The translations under genes were made by a program, and so were the position numbers. Below are positions 22,478 through 34,926 of a stretch of DNA of 64,000 nt, piece after piece (the first letter of the stretch is position 1; each line of letters begins with the position of its first letter). A model generated the notes under the pieces. The model saw only the letters and a program-made list of their open reading frames with translations, searched no databases and was not told the DNA's origin. Location: contig CM051458.1 of NCBI GenBank assembly GCA_028274465.1, positions 31,508,692-31,572,691 on the forward strand. Direction: 5' to 3'. This stretch comes from Plantago ovata. Lineage: Eukaryota > Streptophyta > Magnoliopsida > Lamiales > Plantaginaceae.

Positions 22478-23386
22478 TTATCCATTATCAAATGGAAACG
22501 AATCTTGTGCATCCGTTCCATTACTCCTCGCATCTTGGGAACCATCCTTGGCTCCTCTCCGTATCTGCTCAAGCAAGTCCATGATTCCCTGAAAACTAAA
22601 ATTAACAAAACCAAAAAAATCTAAATCTAAAAAATAACCAAGGGAATAAGATGGAAAATAAAAAGAGAAAAGAGGATCAAAACTCCTTTGGAACTCATAG
22701 GTGGGTGCATGGACCAGAGCGTAGGAGTCAAGATCAAGAGTATCTGCCGCAATTGATTCAGGGACACCAAAATCTTCAGGGATTGGCTCCTCGACCTCAA
22801 CACAACTCACGCCATCACCTTCTGACTCAAGTGAAGCAATGGATTCAGTTATCACCTCCTCCACGACTTCCTCTTGACCAACGACCTCGACATCCGCAAG
22901 TAAGGACGTGGAATCCAAGCTAAGCACTGAGGAGACTTCATCAATGGATTCTTCTCCACATTCCTCTTCATCGGTAATGTCGATTTCTGGTGGCTGATTA
23001 CTGAAGCGAGACGTCCATGCCCTTGACCCGGGAGGTGAGTCCCTATCCCAATGTTCCAGAAACTTGCTGGTTACTTCACCCCAAGTGCGCAACGATTTTT
23101 CCGGTGGGATTCTGAGCCATCCTCGAGCGTACCCTTTCAAGGCTCCCATAAATCCTCTCATACAAAGTTGCTCATGTGATAAAATAACCCCCTCCTCATT
23201 CTCACAAGGTATCCTCAACACACCTTCCTCGTATGTGTTTAAGAACCCTCTTGGATCATCACCCATTGAAAACGTGGAGAGAATGGAGTAGTACGAAAGA
23301 TCAAAGTCATAATTCCTGCAATCGTCATCCGATGTTATGCAAGGCCCTCGAGGCATCACATACCGGGGCAACGGAAGTTGACTCAT
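22478..23386 (-). CDS. gag-like protein of element 1 (302 aa)
   Basis: An uninterrupted ORF whose first 130 residues align by eye with the gag of the element at LTR G: GDDPRGFLNTYEE versus GMNPLSFIRSYEE, then EQLC, and SLRTWGEV versus SLRTWGQV. It is followed by a strongly acidic middle (many Glu/Val/Ser), an aromatic FDPLFSFYFPSYSLGYFLDLDFF-type region (shown here only in part) and a hydrophilic tail. There is no zinc knuckle. It could still assemble with or recruit a helper gag; this is inference. Intactness in a multiply nested region suggests either youth or selection. Confidence 0.65.
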   Translation of the reverse strand: MSQLPLPRYVMPRGPCITSDDDCRNYDFDLSYYSILSTFSMGDDPRGFLNTYEEGVLRIPCENEEGVILSHEQLCMRGFMGALKGYARGWLRIPPEKSLRTWGEVTSKFLEHWDRDSPPGSRAWTSRFSNQPPEIDITDEEECGEESIDEVSSVLSLDSTSLLADVEVVGQEEVVEEVITESIASLESEGDGVSCVEVEEPIPEDFGVPESIAADTLDLDSYALVHAPTYEFQRSFDPLFSFYFPSYSLGYFLDLDFFGFVNFSFQGIMDLLEQIRRGAKDGSQDARSNGTDAQDSFPFDNG

Positions 23387-23693
23387 CCTTTCATATGACT
23401 AGTTTCTGCACATGAGGAAACAAGAAACCACAGAGCAGAATCCACAAAAGAAAAACAAAAACTTGCAAAGAAAAACACAAAGAGTGCAAACAAACACAAT
23501 GTAACCGAGAACTTCGAGAGCACAAGCACGCAAGGTAACCAAGATCAGATTAGATGAATTTACTGAAAAAGATAGGGGGAAAGAAATAGGGTAAGAAAGT
23601 GAAATTTTTTGAGAGCAAACCCCCAGAGCCTGTTCTTCTATAGGGAACTGAATGTTGAAAATATAAATAACCTAAAGAGAAAAAGGAGTATAT

Positions 23694-23711
23694 TCCCCGG
23701 CAACGACGCCA
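23694..23711 (-). other. primer-binding site of element 1
   Basis: The minus strand reads TGGCGTCGTTGCCGGGGA next to LTR B. It matches the tRNA-Asp 3' end except for one base (GGCGTC instead of GGCGCC). Confidence 0.8.
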
Positions 23712-23714
23712 ATT

Positions 23715-26700
23715 TGATGAACCGAATTTGTCAGACTCAATTAATCAAATAAATTTGTTTTTAGCCAAAGGCAATTCACAACTACAACGAAAACCAAGGG
23801 ACGTAGTGTAGAAGTAAAATAACCTCGAGTGTAGATCTCTAAGGACTATAACTAGCTTTATCTAATTTAACTTAAACTATAAACTCAACAATCGTCTTAG
23901 CACAAATTTTCTTATCAATAATAATGGAAGTTAGCGATAGTATGATCATTCAAAGCATCAGGTTAATAATCATGCATGAAGTACTTGAACGTTTGCATAG
24001 AAATCTAAGATCATGAATTGTCCAATGTGTTCCGTTCAATTCAACACTACAAAGATAGAGGGCTTAGATAGATCAAAGAAATAAAGCAATAAGTCAAGTC
24101 TGAATCGCGTTACATCCATTCATGCATAATTAAGAACCCTAGCTAAGAAATCACATACTATCACCAACGATAAATTTAGCTACTCATAGATAAATTGCAA
24201 TCAACAAGAATCAAAGCAAGATTGAATGAAAACATGTTGAAAGAAATAAATAAAGTAGAAAAATCGTGAGATACAATTTTACCGACGAAGGTTGTCAATC
24301 TCCGAAGAATTGCTAACTCACAAGCAAGAATTGATAAACAACGAGGTCCAATTGCTATGCTTAATCTGATAGTGTGTATGTCCTATACACATTCTTTATT
24401 AAGGGCATGCAACCCTTATTAAGGGCATATATGTACTATTACACAGGTCAATGTAATATAATATATGTTTGTTGTTTGACTATGGAGTATCGCTTTCATA
24501 TTTATATTACACCAGGCATACAGCATGTCATATCTCTATTCCTGTCTGTATTGATAACAAACATCTCCCCTCGGATAGATGACCGATCACACAGATAGTG
24601 GGAGCTATGTGAGTTATCATCTATCCCAAACTCTCCCTAGTAGAGGTTCATCTCGGATGTAGGGGTCTGAATGAACCAACTGAGACTAGTATGCGTGGAG
24701 GTTATATTTGTTAGAGCAAGTGTGAGCCGATCCCACGGCCACGGAACGGATTGTTGGACAATCAAGAAACGTTCCCATAACTCCGCATAGTTGTTCGAAG
24801 GGTGATTGCCGAACAATGGAAGTACCCACCGGAAACTCCCATCGATGTATACTCTACACCGAAGTGTCTATGGGAACCGAAAAATTGTCAAAGTGATGCC
24901 AGTCGTCCTTTGGACTTACAGGACTTTATCATCACATTTGTTGCCCCATATCCTTGGTGGACCCGTCGATGTCAGCTCTGAATAAGCAGTTGACCCAAGA
25001 CACAATCCAGGATTATGGCTACATACAAATGGGGATGATAAGTGATTTTGTGAAGGATTCATCTCTCATGTGTAGCACAGGAGAGCACTGCTCATAGTCG
25101 TTCATAGTTGTGATTGGTCAAACCGCTGGCCAGCGTATCAATATTATTATGATAGTCATAATAGGTATTGGATTCACCAAGCAACTCACTGAAGACGCCC
25201 GTGGATGTATTATTGGGATAGACACTTCATCGATCCTAGATGCATTCGAGCAAGTCAGATGAAGGGACGTTACCATCGCCGCGTTGAGCGCAACAAACTT
25301 CATAACGAAAGGGTTTGCTTTGAGAAACCTCTCAAATGTCCTCATGTATTAATATTGCAAATGGAACCGTCTAGGAATTCCATTTTGCCTAGTGTAGCAC
25401 TTGCTTAATACAATGAGGCCCTATGGGTCACACTATGTGGTGATTCAGCTTATCGGAATATCCTTGAAGATGGAATCGCAATTAATTTAGAATTAATTGT
25501 GATTGATGAATTATAATTAATTTGGAATTAATTATAATAATTTGTGGCTCAACTAATGATTTGGAATTGTTAATTGAATTGGCTGATTAATTGTATTTTA
25601 TGTAAATACAATTGAAGATTATATTTTAGAAATATAATAGAGGTTTGATTTGAAAGGATATGTTAATTTAGAATTAATATATGCACATGGGCAAAATCTA
25701 CTTGGAGTTTGAATTGCCTTAGAATTATAAGTGAGTCCCAAAATCGGGACCCACCTATCCCCCTTAGACGCGCGCGCGAAGCAGTAGTAGTAGGGGAAGG
25801 AGTTCGACTCCTTCCTCTATTAGAAGTCAAGGGATAAGTTAGATTTTCTTAATTGAGTTCTAATTTGATTGGGAATGAATCTAGACTTAAATTGGTTTCC
25901 TTGTGCAATAAGAATTAGAGTTCTTATTCCTTTATGAAGTCTAAAAGAATATTCTTTAGGATTCTATTGACTACTATATAAGTAGGTCATTAGAGAGCTT
26001 TTTCAATGCCGAATTCTTAGAGAATTATTCTACCTTTCTTAGAGAAAATAAAAAGCTCTCCCCTACCTCTATACCCTAGCCGCGCGCGCCACTCTCCACC
26101 GGAGGAAAATCGCCGCCCCATCTTCTTGGCCACATAAAGAATATCCTAGCATTCTTTCCGATAAGCTGTTCATCCGTGGATACCAAGGTTGAGGTTCAAG
26201 GAGCTGGAAACTAACTTTTATTGTCTTGCATATAATCAAAGTATTGCAGATATCTTCGACTTCGATGAAGGAGAAGATTCACCGGACTATTACGAAGATT
26301 TCATCGATTGGCATATCGATTCAATACCTATTCTTGTTTTTGGAGTATTGTAAGTCTTCTGATTAATGTGTTTATTATATACATTATATGCATGATCAAT
26401 TAACCTGCATGTTAAGAAAATTTTTGAAATTCCGCTGCGTACCCTAGGGGTAACTCTGACCATATTTTCTTACATAATCCTCCAAATTGATAAGAAAAAG
26501 AGTCTCATATGCTAAGAATTCCCAGAACAGGCTCTGGAGAATTCGTCTCTCAAAATAATGTGTAAAGGTCTGAAAAACGTAGAGAATAGGCAAACATATA
26601 TATAGAGGTCGGAAACGCACGGGGCGAATCGCCTGGGGTACCAGGCGAACCGCCTGGCACCGGGCGAACCGCCTGGGAACTCCAGGTCGTTTTTGACGCG

Positions 26701-27021
26701 TTTTTTGTCTTCTTTTCCTTTTCGGACTCAGATTTTGCCTTCTAGTGACCTTTAAGCCTTGAAACTCGACCCCTAGACCTCAAATCTCGTCCGGAACCTT
26801 CTAGATACACCACAGATGACCACGAAACACCGAATCTTTGTTCTCTTCAATATAATTGCTCGGAAAATCACGTTTTTTTACCTAAAACCTGAAAAATGCA
26901 AAGAAAAGGGAAACGTGACACAATTCTAATAAAATGCACTAAAATATAGCTAAATTAACATAGAGGATAGCTAAATAGGTGAAAAAAGACTCGAATGAAG
27001 GTGTAAAATACAAGTTCGTCA
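23715..27021 (-). repeat. LTR B (5' LTR of element 1), split by a nested solo LTR
   Basis: Homologous to LTR A from TGATGAACCG to the degenerate end GTTCGTCA at 27021. The insertion at 24367-26474 with a TAATC duplication splits it. Removing the insert leaves about 1194 bases. The GC-palindrome array is at about 26620-26683. Confidence 0.85.
24367..26474 (+). mobile_element. solo LTR of a second family, copy 1
   Basis: Begins TGATAGTGTG and ends TTTTCTTACA, flanked by TAATC (24362-24366 and 26475-26479). It has no internal coding region and no second LTR. A TATATAAG box near 25974 fits plus orientation. It contains a GCGCGCGCG run near 25770 and AATTAATT-rich palindromic stretches at 25480-25560. 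Copy 2 is inverted at 30286-32355. Confidence 0.85.
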
Positions 27022-27026
27022 CTTAT

Positions 27027-27502
27027 TAATTTTGAAAACTGTATAAATTCTTTGGTTGAAAATTATATTTTTTTCTCTTTTGAACGAGACTGACATGGGA
27101 CACTTTCTTCTTACAAACATGAACAAAATGGCTTCAGTGCTTGCTTTCAAATATTTAGACTTGCTCAACTATAATGAATAGGACAAAATTGAGTTGAAAC
27201 ACCAGAACCACCAACTATGTGAGTTGAAACACGCAATACATCCTTGTTTACAAGACAAGAACTGGTGCAGGGCAAATAATCCAAAGTACTAGACAATGCT
27301 TACACGAGTTTGTATATTACTATCACTAGCAATAAGCACACTACCAACATGATTGCTTTATCGATAACCAAAACGAACTCGTAGATCCTAGAACTATTCA
27401 CTGAGTAGCCTGATTTCTCTGGGATTGGCCTGTGCATCCATGTTGTCCTCAATGCTTGTGAAATTCATGAAAAGCGTAATAAGAATCAGTACACCATAGG
27501 TC
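27027..27502. other. unique spacer between elements 1 and 2
   Basis: It resumes host-like sequence after the CTTAT duplication and ends at LTR C. Apart from the short reading at 27394-27502 nothing is recognised. Confidence 0.5.
27394..27502 (-). pseudogene. possible C-terminal exon of a membrane protein, cut by LTR C
   Basis: Minus-strand reading from the LTR C edge gives a hydrophobic segment (YGVLILITLFMNF) followed by a polar tail (NMDAQANPREIRLLSE) and a stop at 27394-27396. The composition is like a real protein end. The family is not recognised. The continuation would lie beyond the inserted elements and was not found. Confidence 0.3.
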
Positions 27503-28649
27503 TGATGAACCGGAATTTGTCAAATTCAAATTAATCAAATAAATTTGTTTTTAGCCAAAGGCAATTCACAACTACAACGAAAACCGTAGTGTAGCAGTAA
27601 AATAACCTCGAGTGTCGATCTCTAAGGACTATAACTAGTTTTATCTAATTTAATTTAAACTATAAAATCAACAGATGACTTAGCACAGGTTTTTCTTATC
27701 AAGATAATGGAAGTTAGTGATAGTATGATCATTCAAAGCATAGCAGGTTAATAATCATGCATGAAGTACCCGATCGTTTTGCATAGAGATCTTTGATCAT
27801 GAATTGTCCAATGTGTTCCATTTTATTCAACACTACGAAGATAGGGGGCTTAGATAGATCAAAGAAATAAAGCAATAACTCAAAGTCTGATTCGCATTAT
27901 CGCCATCATGCATAATTAATAACCCTTCGCTAAGAAATCACATACTATCACCAACGATAGATTTAGCTACTCATAGATGTCATGCAATCAACAGAAATCA
28001 TAGCAAGATTGAATGAAAACATGTTGAAAGATATAAATATAAATAGAGAAATCTGAGATACAATGTTACCGACGAAGGTTGTCAATCTCCGAAGAATCGC
28101 GATCTCACAAGCTCCAATAAGAAAAATAGTCTCCTATGCTAAGAATTCCCAGAAAAGGCTCTGGAGAATTCCTACCGAAAACTAATGAGAAAGGTATGAA
28201 AAAAGGTCTGAGAAAATATGAAAAAACGTAGAGAAGCAACAACTATATATAGGAGTTCGACAAGCGTGGGGCGAGTCGCCCCACATCCCGGGCGAATCGC
28301 CCGGGAGCTTCAGTCGGCGAGAGACGCGTTTTTGAATTTCTTTTCCTTTTCGGAGTCGGTTTTTGTCTTCTAGTGACCTTTTAGCCTTCAGACTCGACCC
28401 ATAGACTTCAAATCCCATCCGGAATCTTCTAGATACTCCAAAAATGTCCTCGGAACACCGATTCTTCGTTCTCTTCAATATAATTGCCCGGAAAATCACG
28501 TTTTTCACCTAACACCTGTAAAATGCAAACTAAAGGGAAACGTGACACTATTCTAATAAAATGCACTATAATATAGCTAAATTAACATAGAGGATAGCAA
28601 AAATAGGTGAAAAAAGACTCGAATGAAGGTGTAAAATACACGTTCATCA
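27503..28649 (-). repeat. LTR C with PPT at 28650-28666
   Basis: Ends TGATGAACCGG...GTTCATCA, 1147 bases, close to LTRs E and G. The GC-palindrome block is short here (about 28266-28315). It inserted beside AGGTC. Confidence 0.85.
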
Positions 28650-28666
28650 ACTCCCCAAACCGAACC

Positions 28667-30191
28667 TTTGCTTGTCCTCAAGCAACTAAGCTAGACTCTA
28701 ATGCAAAAAACAATGCAACACAAAAAATGGAATCTCATGCCAAATGAAATGAACTAATCTATTGAATCTATCAAAAAACTTATGAACAAAAATCATACAA
28801 ATCAAAACATGGATATAGGTTGAAGAATGCCTCGATTGACTCATACACATTCACGTATGCACTTATGTCAAACAAGATAGTCTCTCGTAACATTCTCTAC
28901 CTGGACCTAGTTAGTGACGACGTAATGAAACATGTTAAAATACGAATGGTTGTCCCGTGCCTATGAAACTGAGGACTTACTTCTGTTCACCAAGTTACGA
29001 CTTTTCCTCAAAGAGGTCGAACCAATACTGGCTCTCATCAAACGAAGGAAGGTTCCCTAAAAAGATAACACTCCCCTATTCTACACATCTCTCAAGCAAA
29101 GCCTTAAGCTATTCACCACTTCCTGAATGGCAGGACGAGGGTGGTCTAAGACAGATGACACTCAAACAAACAAAAGACAAAAATTACAACTCGATTACGA
29201 ACATTACAAAAATTAAAAAATGAGACAAACACTTTGCTAAACTGCTTTTTGGATCTCTTTTTTTTCGGACCCTTCTTTGCTTTTTTGGGTCTTTCGTTTT
29301 TTTTCTTTTTTTCTTTTTTTGTTTCTTTTCCAGATTTTTTTTTCTTTTTTCTGGAATTTTTTTTTTCTTTTTTTTTTTTGATTTTTTTTCTAGCCAGCAG
29401 TAGCACAACGAAAAAGAAATAATGACACACAAACGACCTCCCCAAACCTATTCGAAAGAACAGGTTGGAGTACAAACTTTACGAAAAAGGAAAATAAACT
29501 CACATCACACACTAAAAATCGAAAAACAAGTCTAATGATAGCGTAACCCCCTCCCCAAACCTATTCGAAAGAATAGGTTGCAAACAAAGGATCGCACAAT
29601 CTCACACTACCTCCTTCCTAGGCATTTAGCAATCTCAAAGCAAGGTGAAGACTTGTCGCCTCTTAGGTACATAATTACTCGGGAAAACAACCATAAGATC
29701 CTAACATGCATCATCCTATTATAAAGGCCTTCGTGAACCGCAGTAGAGAAAACACCACTAAGTGATGTCGAGACTACCAAGCTTAACTAAGTGCAATACA
29801 TAAATGTGACAAGCCAAGCGAGAAAAACCTCAAACAAATTCATAGAGATGAAGCATATGATTAATGTCATAATTAGTTAATCTACCCAATAAAAAAGTTC
29901 GAAAAATTTGGCAATAAACTCCACACAAAAACATGCAAAACTATCCTAGGATGAATGTAGTGTATGCCACTAAATACTAAGAAAGCGGTAAACGTGCAAA
30001 TGCAAATAAAATACAAGATACCATACTCAACATCACAAAGCCAAACAATACTTAACATCATGGTTCACATCCCATCCCCCTCATGAAACTTAAGCTAGTC
30101 CCTAGCAAAAGAGAATGAGTAAATAAAAAGTGATACTAGATGTTACCGAACGGTTTGGCCTCGGTCGGCTGAGAGCGGACATGTGAAAAAA
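28667..30191 (-). other. 3' non-coding region of element 2
   Basis: Colinear with 20649-22000 of element 1: T-rich tract at about 29247-29393, and hairpins at 29445-29466 (one mismatch) and 29558-29579, each next to GGGGAGG on the minus strand. Open frames in the T tract give only Lys or Phe runs. Confidence 0.75.
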
Positions 30192-30285
30192 CTAATTATC
30201 GGGATTGTAATCCCCATAATAGTCTCTCCACATGTCAGACAGGAGGTCATTGGACTGATGCAGGGCCTCCTGTTGCTGACGGATG

Positions 30286-32355
30286 TGTAAGAAAATACGG
30301 TCAGAGTTACCCCTAGGGTACGCAGCGGAATTTCAAAAATTTTCTTAACATGCAGGTTAATTGATTATGTATATGCCGTATATATTTAAACACGTCAGTT
30401 AGAAGACTTACAATACTCCAAAAGCAAGCACAGCTTCCAAGTCTTCGTAATAATCCGGTGAATCTTCTCCTTCGTCGAAGTCGAAGCTATCTGCAATACT
30501 TTGATTATCTGCAAGACAATAAAAGTTAGTTTCCAGCTCCTATAACCACAACCTTGGTATCCACGGATGAACAGCCTATCGGAAGAATGCTAGGATATTC
30601 TTTGTGTGACCAAGAAGATGGGGCGGCGGTTTTCCTCCGGCGAGGGGTTGCGCGCGCGTGGCTATGTGGAGGTAGGGGAGAGCTTTTGTTTTCTCTAAGA
30701 AAGGTAGAATAATTCTCTAAGAATTTGATACTGAAAAAGCTCTCTAATGACTTACTTATATAGTAGTCAATAGAAGCCTAAAACATAAGCAATTAGACTT
30801 CATAAAGGAATAAGAATCTAATTCTTATCGCACTAGGAAACCAATTTCAAGTCTAGATTCATTCCCAATCAAATTAAAACTCAATCAGGAAAATCTAACT
30901 TATCCCTTGGACTTCTAATGGAGGAAGGAGTCGAACTCCTTCCCCTACTTCATCTCGCGCGCGCGCGCGTGTCCCAAGGGAGATAGGTGCGTCCCGATTT
31001 TGGGACCCACTTATAGTTCTAAGGCAATTCAACATGTGCATATGTTAATTCTAAATTAACATATCCTTTCAAATCAAAGCTCTATTATATTTCTAAAATA
31101 TAATCTTTAATTGTATTTACATAAAATACAATTAATTAGCCAATTCAATTAATAATTCCAAATCATTAATTGAGCCACTAAATATTATAATTAATTCCAA
31201 ATCAATTATAATCAATCAATCACAATTAATTCCAAATCAATTGCGATTCCATCTTCAAGGATATTCGGATAAGCTGAATCACCACATAGTGTGACCCATA
31301 GGGCCTCATTGTATTAAGCAAGTCCTAGACTAGGCAAAATGGATATCCTAGACGGTTCCATTTGCAATATTAATACATGAGGACGTTTGAGAGGTTTCTC
31401 AAAGCAAACCCTTTCGTTGCAAGTCTGTTGCGCTCAACGCGGTGATGGTAACGTCCCTTCATCTGACTGACTCGAATGCATCTAGGATCGATGAAGTGTC
31501 TATCCCAATAATACATCCACGAGCGTCTTCAGTGAGTTGCATGGTGAATCCAATATCTATTATGACCATCATAATAATATTGATACGCTGGCCAGCGATT
31601 TTACCAATCACAACTCTGAACGACTATGAGCAGTGCTCTCCTGTGCTACACATGAGAGATGAATCCTTCACAGAATCACTTATCATCCCCATTTGTATGT
31701 GGCCATAATCCTGGATCGTGTCTTAGGTCAACTGCTTATTCAGAGCTGACATCGACGGGTCCACCAAGGATATGGGGCAACAAATGTGATGATAAAGTCC
31801 TGTAAGTCCAAAAGACGACTGGCATCACTTCGACAACTTACCGGTTCCCATAGACACTTCGGTGTAGAGTATACATCGATGGGAGTGTCCGGTGGGTACT
31901 TCCATTGTTCGGTAATCATCCTTCGAACAACTATGCGCAGTTATGGGAACGTTTCTTGATTGTCCAACAATCCGTTCCGTGGCCGTTTGGATCGGCTCAC
32001 ACTTGCTCCAACAAGTATAACCTCCACGCATACTAGTCTCAGCTGGTTCATTCAGACCCCCACATCCGAGATGAACCTCGACTAGGGAGAGTTTGGGATA
32101 GATGATAACTTACATAGCTCCCACTATCTGTGTGATCGGTCATCTATCCGAGGGGACATGTTTAATATCAATACAGACAGAAATAGAGATATGACATGTT
32201 GCATGCCTGGTGTAATATAAATATGAAAGCGATACTCAATAGTTAAACAACAAACATATATTATATTACGTTGACCTGTGTAATAGTACATATATGCCCT
32301 CTATAAAGGCTGCATGCCCTTAATAAGGACTGTCTCTAGGACATATACACTATCA
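30286..32355 (-). mobile_element. solo LTR of the second family, copy 2
   Basis: Reverse complement of the element at 24367-26474 over its full length with scattered differences. Ends TGTAAGAAAA...ACACTATCA on the plus strand, flanked by GGATG (30281-30285 and 32356-32360). It sits inside the env-position ORF. Confidence 0.85.
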
Positions 32356-32992
32356 GGATGAGCTGTTGCTGCTCCCACATTATCTCCCTCTCATTCCGGC
32401 GATGCTCCTCAATTATCTCCCAATCGCGGTTGCGTTGGGCAATGTGTCCATCAAGGTTATGTTGCAACCCTTGGACAGTAGTGGTCAAGGCTGCAACACT
32501 AGCATCGAAGTGGGCCCGAAAATCAGAGAAGTCAAAACCTTGAGATCCATGTGGTACTCGAGGCAGTGCATGTGGTGTTCTACGGACAAAGGCAATATCA
32601 GGGATAGGAACTCGGCCATCGTCAGTTTCCATAGCATCGTCATAATCATTATCATTGTCAGAATCAGTCTGTTGGAGGGAAGCTTCAACATCAGCAGCAG
32701 CAGCTGTGAAGTTCTTCATTTGATACCTACTCAGTTGCACATCAATAGTCGAAGGGGAAAGGGCAGCGACCTCGCAATCCCCCTCATCAATGTCCTCAAC
32801 CCCGTGATATTTGCAATATGTTGTGATGAAGCTCGGAAAAATGAAGGGCTTCTTCTTCTGCTCCCAATGACGCTCATATTCAGCATACATGATCTGACCG
32901 TTGTCTATTCGATGCTTGCCTATCAAGCAGTAGAGGAGCTCAGCATAATTCGGCTGTACCCTGATGGACGTGCGGATGTCGTGCTCCGAGCG

Positions 32993-34272
32993 AATCAAAT
33001 AAATTTGTATTTAGCCAAAGGCAATCCACAACTACAACGAAACCGTAGTGTAGCAGTAGAATGACTCGAGTGTCGTTCTCTCAGGACTATAACTAGCTTT
33101 ATCAAATCTAATTTAGAATATAAAAACAGCAAACAGATAGCAAGGGGGGTTTTTCTAACATATAATGGAGATTGGTGATAGTATGGTCCTTCTTAGCATA
33201 AAGGGTCGATAATCATGCATAAATTCCTCGGTCTTGCATAGAGATCTTTGAATCAATCTAGTGTCCTGTTGCAAATATTAAGCACTATGAAGATAATTGG
33301 TCTGACAAGTCAATCACTATTGTCCTAATGTGTTCCGTAATTATTCAACACTACGAAGATAATTGGTCTGATGCTCGACAAGTGTCCAATTGTGCATAAT
33401 AATTAATACAACATACGAGAATTTAGGATGTGCCTGATCAACGAAATAAAGCAATGACACGGAGTATAATGCGCGATATAGCCATTAGCATGATTATCTT
33501 CCCTTCGCTAAGAATTCACATACTACCACCAACGATAAGTTTAGCTACTCATAATAGGCATGCAATCAACAGAAATCATAGAAGAAAACATATTGAAAGA
33601 TATATAAAATAATTAGATTAAACTGTAAGATACAAGTTACCGAAGGTTGTCAATCTCCGAAGAATTACGATCCTACGAGCTCCAATCTGCTATGAAAAAG
33701 TATCCCCTAAGCTACAGAACTCCCAGGACAGGCCCCGGGAAGTTCCTACCTAAAACTATAGAGAGAGGTGAGAAAGTAGGTCTGGAAAGATATGATTTTC
33801 GGAGAAAACTGAGCAACTATATATAGGCCCCGAAATACCACGGGGCTGTTCGCCCCACACGCCCGGCGGTTCGCCCGGTGTGGGGCGGTTCGCCCCAGCT
33901 CCGCGGCGGTTCGCCCGGCGGCTTTTTCGCGGAATTCCGCGTTTTCGGCGCGGTTTTGGATTTCTTCCCCTTTTCGGACTCGGTTTCTGACTTCTAGTAG
34001 CCTTCTAACCTCCAGATTCGGCCCCTAGACTCCAAATCCCATCCGGAAACCTTCAGATACTCCAAATAGGCTTCTGGAACACCAATTCCTTGTCAACTTC
34101 AATATATTTGCCCGGAAATCTTCTAATTTCAACCAAAACCTGTAAAATAAAATCTAAAGGGAAACGTGGCACTATTCTAATAAAATGCATTAAAATATAG
34201 CTAAATTAACATAGAGGATAGCTAAAATAGGTGAAAAAGTCTCGAATGAACGTGTAAAATACACGTTCATCA
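32993..34272 (-). repeat. LTR D, truncated solo LTR
   Basis: It ends with ...ACACGTTCATCA at 34272 but lacks the first roughly 30 bases of the family at its left edge, starting in AATCAAATAAATTTG. It is more like LTRs F and H than C and E. The GC-palindrome array at 33838-33925 is one of the longest. It interrupts the env-position ORF after the MNDMW segment. No duplication can be checked because the left end is lost. Confidence 0.75.
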
Positions 34273-34926
34273 TATCCACATGTCATTCATTCTAGGGATC
34301 AAGTTGAAAATGCAGAATTTCATAACCACCTTAGCATCTATACTAAGGTCACTCTGATGGATCCGTCCAGGTTGTGCCCCTGTATATGGATACACATATT
34401 CCCTGTTGCAAATCACATCTGTGATGGCACTTCCGATCCCCCTAGTGGCCCTCGAATACACGTAGGAATGGTTGCTTCCGGTGAACTCCCGTTCCCCAAA
34501 ATGGATGAATGCAGAAATTGAGGCCGGCGTCCATGGCACAATTACGCCTCGAACGAGTACCCCCTCCTTCTCCTCAAGATCAGTGTACCCAGCATAAAAC
34601 TCATGGAGGAGGCTCGTATCGTACCCCTTGAATCGGTTGGAAGTAAACCAACCCCAATTCCTCTTTGTTGCAAGACGGGAGAGCGTCATGTAACCTGGCC
34701 TGTTAGCAACTCCATCCGGAATGTTAATCCTTCTGTCCGGTATAGTTGATCGCCCACCTTGAGCTAGCTCCGCTTTGAGCCTCTGTCGGACGTTGATTGC
34801 GGCAAGAGATAATTCGAAAAGCTCGTGGGAAGGTTGGGAGCTTGATGCTACCCCCTTACCCTTCTTGCTCTTGGACGAGCCAGCTTTCTTCTTGTCTCGT
34901 GGAGGCATGGTTCCTACAAACAACAA

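Larger units (their letters stand above)
19369..27021 (-). mobile_element. element 1: non-autonomous Athila-like LTR element with one ORF
   Basis: LTRs A (19369-20630) and B (23715-27021, interrupted) bound it, and CTTAT is duplicated at 19364-19368 and 27022-27026. On the minus strand it has a PBS next to LTR B, one 302-codon gag-like ORF, a long non-coding 3' region and a PPT next to LTR A. No protease, RT or integrase is present, so it must have moved using proteins of other elements. The organisation matches what has been called TR-GAG. LTR B carries a nested solo LTR of another family. Confidence 0.85.
30192..34908 (-). pseudogene. env-position ORF of element 2, split in three by LTR insertions
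   Basis: Pieces on the minus strand: 34908-34273 (starts MPPRDKKKAGSSKSKK), 32992-32356, and 30285-30192 (ends DYYGDYNPDN, stop). They join in sense: MNDMW leads to the SEHDIRTSIRVQPNYAELLYCLIG block, and the QQQ run leads to QQQEALHQSNDLL. It has a basic N terminus, a globular centre (GWFTSNRFKGYD, RATRGIGSAITD, FIFPSFITTYC) and an acidic, coiled C-terminal part. This domain is common in ORFs after pol in Athila-type elements. No membrane segment is evident. TTTGTAG just before GAACC-ATG resembles a splice acceptor, so expression by splicing is possible. Confidence 0.65.

Noticed and set aside
25118..25345. 75-codon frame antisense within the solo LTR, also present at 31442-31708 in copy 2
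   Set aside because: Present in both copies only because the LTRs are homologous; lengths differ, it runs antisense to the LTR promoter, and no motif is visible.
29234..29422. Open frames rich in Phe or Lys across T-rich tracts (also 21106-21430 and 63027-63332)
   Set aside because: They are translations of homopolymer-rich DNA, differ between copies, and lack any domain.
30950..30970. GCGCGCGC runs in both solo LTRs as a Z-DNA or regulatory site
   Set aside because: Short, at the same LTR position in both copies, and nothing else supports a role.
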